Assembly: GCA_018829485.1 (NCBI GenBank)
Contig: JAHJTU010000007.1
Location: 1 to 6,023 of the forward strand
Origin: Nanobdellota archaeon
Lineage (GTDB): Archaea > Nanobdellota > Nanobdellia > Pacearchaeales > UBA12030
Direction of reading: 5' to 3'
DNA length: 6,023 nt
Each line of letters opens with the position of its first letter. Position 1 is the stretch's first letter. The notes under the pieces are model-generated. The model did not search any database and was not told the origin of the DNA. It saw only the letters and a program-made list of their open reading frames with translations. Position numbers and translations under genes: made by a program. Shown one piece after another: positions 5,101 to 6,023 of the stretch.

Positions 5101-6023
5101 ATAATATATGTTTCTCCTATTGATGCAACAAATCCTAATGAATCTGGAATAAGGAATATAACTTTTTCAACACATGTTTATGATATAGATGGTGTTGGTA
5201 ATATAGATCAGGCAGGAACAACTGCTAATTTTTCTTATCCTGGTGAAACAACAAGAACATCAGGAACTTGTGGATATGTTGGCGATGTTGATACAGAAAC
5301 TTCCAATTTTTCTTGCAGTATAGAAATGTGGTATTGGGATGCACCAGGTAATTGGAATATAAGTGTACATGCTCAAGATTTAGATGGTGGAGAGGCATTT
5401 AATATTTCAACATTTTTCCAATATAATCAATTAGAAGCAATTGTTCTTTCACCTTATGCTATTAATTTTGGAACATTATTCTCTGGAACAAGAAATCAAA
5501 CTGCAATAGATGATCCAACTTATATAAACAATACAGGAAATGCAAATATAACTAATATAACAGTAATGGGAATTCATCTTTATGGAGAAGATAATTCAAC
5601 TTATTTTATTAATGCTGCTAATTTCAGTGTAAATATAAGTACTGGAACCCCACCACCAGAATGTGATGGTACTAATTTGCAAAATGGAACTGATATACAG
5701 ATTCTTGGTGCTACATTAATAAGAGGAAATCTTTCATTAAATGATGGAACAGGACAAGAACAAATTTATTATTGCTTAAAACAAGTTCCACAACTTCCTT
5801 CGCAAGTTTATTCTACAACATTAAAAGGAAGCTGGTTCATAAAGATAGTTGCTCTTGTTGCTGTTATAAGAATAAGGAAGAGAAGAAGCAGGGTAAAGAG
5901 AAGAAAGAAAAGAGAATTAGAAGATAATATTCCTAAGATAATTCAAGAATTTGGAAAATTAAAAGCAAAATACAAGTTAAGCAAAGAAGAATTAATAAAA
6001 GTAATAACAAAAGAAATAGAAAT
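1777..6023 (+). CDS. Giant multidomain surface protein with beta-helix and Ig-like domains (3' truncated)
   Basis: Open from ATG 1777 to the window end: 1,415 full codons, no stop. Residue ranges: 1-83 charged helical cytoplasmic module; 84-108 transmembrane anchor (LASLFFLFLILSVFYF core); 145-241 Cys-rich region, eight Cys; 206-225 Pro/Glu linker; 412-588 DNRLRE-like beta domain; 589-690 Ig-like; 696-985 right-handed beta-helix (NosD/PbH1 type); 989-1101 and 1102-1217 Ig-like; 1218-1348 C-terminal beta module; 1353-1366 short hydrophobic stretch; 1365-1379 with 12 Arg/Lys; then a helical tail running off the window. The Lys/Arg-rich flank before the anchor puts the N-terminus inside and the long middle outside. 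By hand count it has about 56 N-x-S/T sequons, nearly all after residue 412, suggesting heavy N-glycosylation. No protease, sortase or S-layer anchor motif was seen. The likely role is adhesion, carbohydrate binding or cell-envelope structure; this is inference from the domains. The gene has its own promoter, flanked by twin operators. Confidence 0.85.
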   Translation, partial: MAHVAELKRKIYLCEKYKKKLSDFLHNLKEKYLSKKISYSEYERKLYEKKQGKNVLEWIEYYDSYIEYCKKEIKRQEKVSKRQILTFSLASLFFLFLILSVFYFSPYLISLATKDVSYSQEKFDENIFSVIITGSHKNIEYIRHCWSSNGKCELGILNASTCVLEDNSCEVEQTQQGIWNLCSKYKHDNIWTNTECTVYDTSAFVKPKEIIQEPIIEEPIEEIPGAIYGLYSITVCNNGVCNQKIYNQQIAIKNKDGIYRPFREIVKIDTSDNLLKISWNDKQVIFSPYVEYKNNKHEVKIPGKASKLPEIPQEIPLTHKYKSKQFSYKYDIEIPYLSSNVSKDVSKVGLGIVDVQGFNENEIKFSDKKILLPDNIVFSWDDAAKEFGDNNVKTTAKGIEVLNLKNKQKIIIDPTISLIALDDVSVTSMEIATGNNVFRSYLKFPISSIPVNAVISQADFVFYVISVTGTPALTNFYNCSSIWQEDSDPSSILLPLPCTQSGIQNIRLTGLKIQDTLKQVNDSYNSGGRNLSIAMNTSALYVEGIFSPPDGTAVTLQVGSVISAVDNSYLVNSSEAATNQPYLNVTYTADTTGPTIVYITPTPANASHNQVTTIYINATVFDTTNYVSACILTWNNTNYTMTLQSIITPSANVTCNYTLNNLLSSRYDYKILANDSLNNWNQTNTRELLVTAISNCTRIDYPGNYIMLYDINDVTTTGSCINITANNVTLDCQSHLIDGNNVVDNGININRPTNQFGNITIQNCKVTEWDTYGIYLYNANNSTLKNLNVSSNADEGIYSYNSHGSLFTNITASGNGDNGLKIASYFNKVVNSTFTSNTFSGIYMVYADYCNITNITTAYNTQYGLNVQDSDYGSITNSRIIGNTLGGFYSNLTGEGGAIYIYNNFFNNTINYASTGIIYINNWNTTQQAGMRIYSDGTDIGGNYWENSSADGGYSETCADANTDGFCDIALNLTSDGKNPDYLPLSNKYGANIAPFIGNASINETSILLNEWVCLNATAHDPDGDAITVTATVWNTTNFVNYTLVDSGAIGSIWCAGSLFDNIYGVEVQGLKTGTWNFSHAIANDSSSFNTTIVNRRWNVTAPKYVPRIIYVSPIDATNPNESGIRNITFSTHVYDIDGVGNIDQAGTTANFSYPGETTRTSGTCGYVGDVDTETSNFSCSIEMWYWDAPGNWNISVHAQDLDGGEAFNISTFFQYNQLEAIVLSPYAINFGTLFSGTRNQTAIDDPTYINNTGNANITNITVMGIHLYGEDNSTYFINAANFSVNISTGTPPPECDGTNLQNGTDIQILGATLIRGNLSLNDGTGQEQIYYCLKQVPQLPSQVYSTTLKGSWFIKIVALVAVIRIRKRRSRVKRRKKRELEDNIPKIIQEFGKLKAKYKLSKEELIKVITKEIE
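2012..2023 (+). repeat. 12-base inverted repeat, right arm inside the giant gene
   Basis: TTTCCAAGCGCC encodes part of VSKRQ just before the transmembrane helix. It is exactly complementary to 1766-1777. The CGC arginine codon stands out in a gene that almost always uses AGA or AGG for arginine. Confidence 0.5.
3010..3540 (+). other. DNRLRE-like beta domain of the giant protein
   Basis: Residues 412-588 begin with IDPTISL, continue with RSYLKFPISSIP and a following strand (ADFVFYVISV), and end with QPYLNVTYT. This order (DPT start, a 'YLKFP..IP' core, a 'PYL.V.Y' end) is typical of the DNRLRE or disaggregatase-related beta-sandwich found in large archaeal and bacterial surface proteins. The domain holds the T6C7 tract. 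Confidence 0.5.
3410..3422 (+). repeat. T6C7 homopolymer tract inside the giant gene
   Basis: Six T followed by seven C, encoding I-F-S-P-P around residues 545-549. It is the longest C run in the window. Shifting the downstream frame by one base in either direction meets a stop almost at once (TGA 3423-3425 or TAA 3437-3439), so a one-base slip would end the protein near residue 550. Confidence 0.6.
3862..4731 (+). other. Right-handed beta-helix domain (NosD/PbH1-like) of the giant protein
   Basis: Residues 696-985 open with NCTRIDYPGNYIML and the strand ITANNVTLDCQSHLIDG, a usual start for NosD-like repeats. About eight degenerate rungs of roughly 22-24 residues follow, with recurring GI-Y, N-T/S and NIT elements (YGIYLYNANNSTLKNLNV, GIYSYNSHGSLFTNITA, SGIYMVYADYCNITNI). 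It closes with GGNYWEN, then CADANTDGFCD, a D-x-N-x-D-G-x-x-D calcium-type loop (Asp960, Asn962, Asp964, Asp968) framed by Cys958 and Cys967, and ends in PDYLPL. Proteins with this fold usually bind or process polysaccharide, but no catalytic site is evident here. Confidence 0.7.
5428..5913 (+). other. C-terminal beta module, short hydrophobic segment and basic cluster
   Basis: Residues 1218-1348 contain a beta-rich module (INFGTLFSG, INNTGNANITNITV, QIYYCLKQVP, YSTTLKGSW) with Cys1296 and Cys1333 as a possible disulfide pair. From memory, this pattern recurs near the ends of large DPANN surface proteins. The following hydrophobic segment (WFIKIVALVAVIRI, about 1353-1366) is only about 14 residues and contains a Lys, which is marginal for a membrane helix. 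A cluster of 12 Arg/Lys in 15 residues (1365-1379) follows. Confidence 0.5.

Overview
The window comes from a very AT-rich genome that looks archaeal, most likely a DPANN lineage such as Woesearchaeota or Pacearchaeota. The evidence is archaeal-style TATA boxes close to start codons, U-rich terminators without clear hairpins, AGA/ATA-dominated codons, and surface proteins rich in N-x-S/T sequons with beta-helix and Ig-like modules. This placement is inference from style; there is no rRNA or other marker gene here. I see no tRNA, rRNA, CRISPR array or insertion sequence.

Left part (1-1570): the 3' end of a plus-strand surface protein (ectodomain, one membrane segment, basic cytoplasmic tail) ends at 328 in a strong T-rich terminator. 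A small soluble orphan protein follows (386-664). Two separate minus-strand genes come next (711-1088 and 1232-1570). Each encodes a four-helix membrane protein of unknown function, and each has its own TATA box and T-rich terminator.

Right part (1571-6023): a 206-base divergent intergenic region leads into one open frame of at least 1,415 codons that starts at ATG 1777 and has no stop before the window ends. It encodes a giant membrane-anchored surface protein. In order it has a charged helical cytoplasmic module, a transmembrane anchor, a cysteine-rich membrane-proximal region, a Pro/Glu linker, a DNRLRE-like beta domain, an Ig-like domain, a NosD-like right-handed beta-helix with a calcium-type loop, two more Ig-like domains, a C-terminal beta module, a short hydrophobic stretch, an Arg/Lys cluster and a helical tail.

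The most striking signals concern control of this giant gene. Two perfect copies of a 19-bp near-palindrome flank its TATA box. A GC-rich 12-base segment covering part of the ribosome binding site and the first base of the start codon is exactly complementary to a site about 240 bases inside the gene. A T6C7 tract lies mid-gene, and loss or gain of one C there would bring in a stop codon within a few codons. Together these suggest a surface protein whose expression is tightly controlled and possibly switchable. That conclusion is inference; no homology search was possible.
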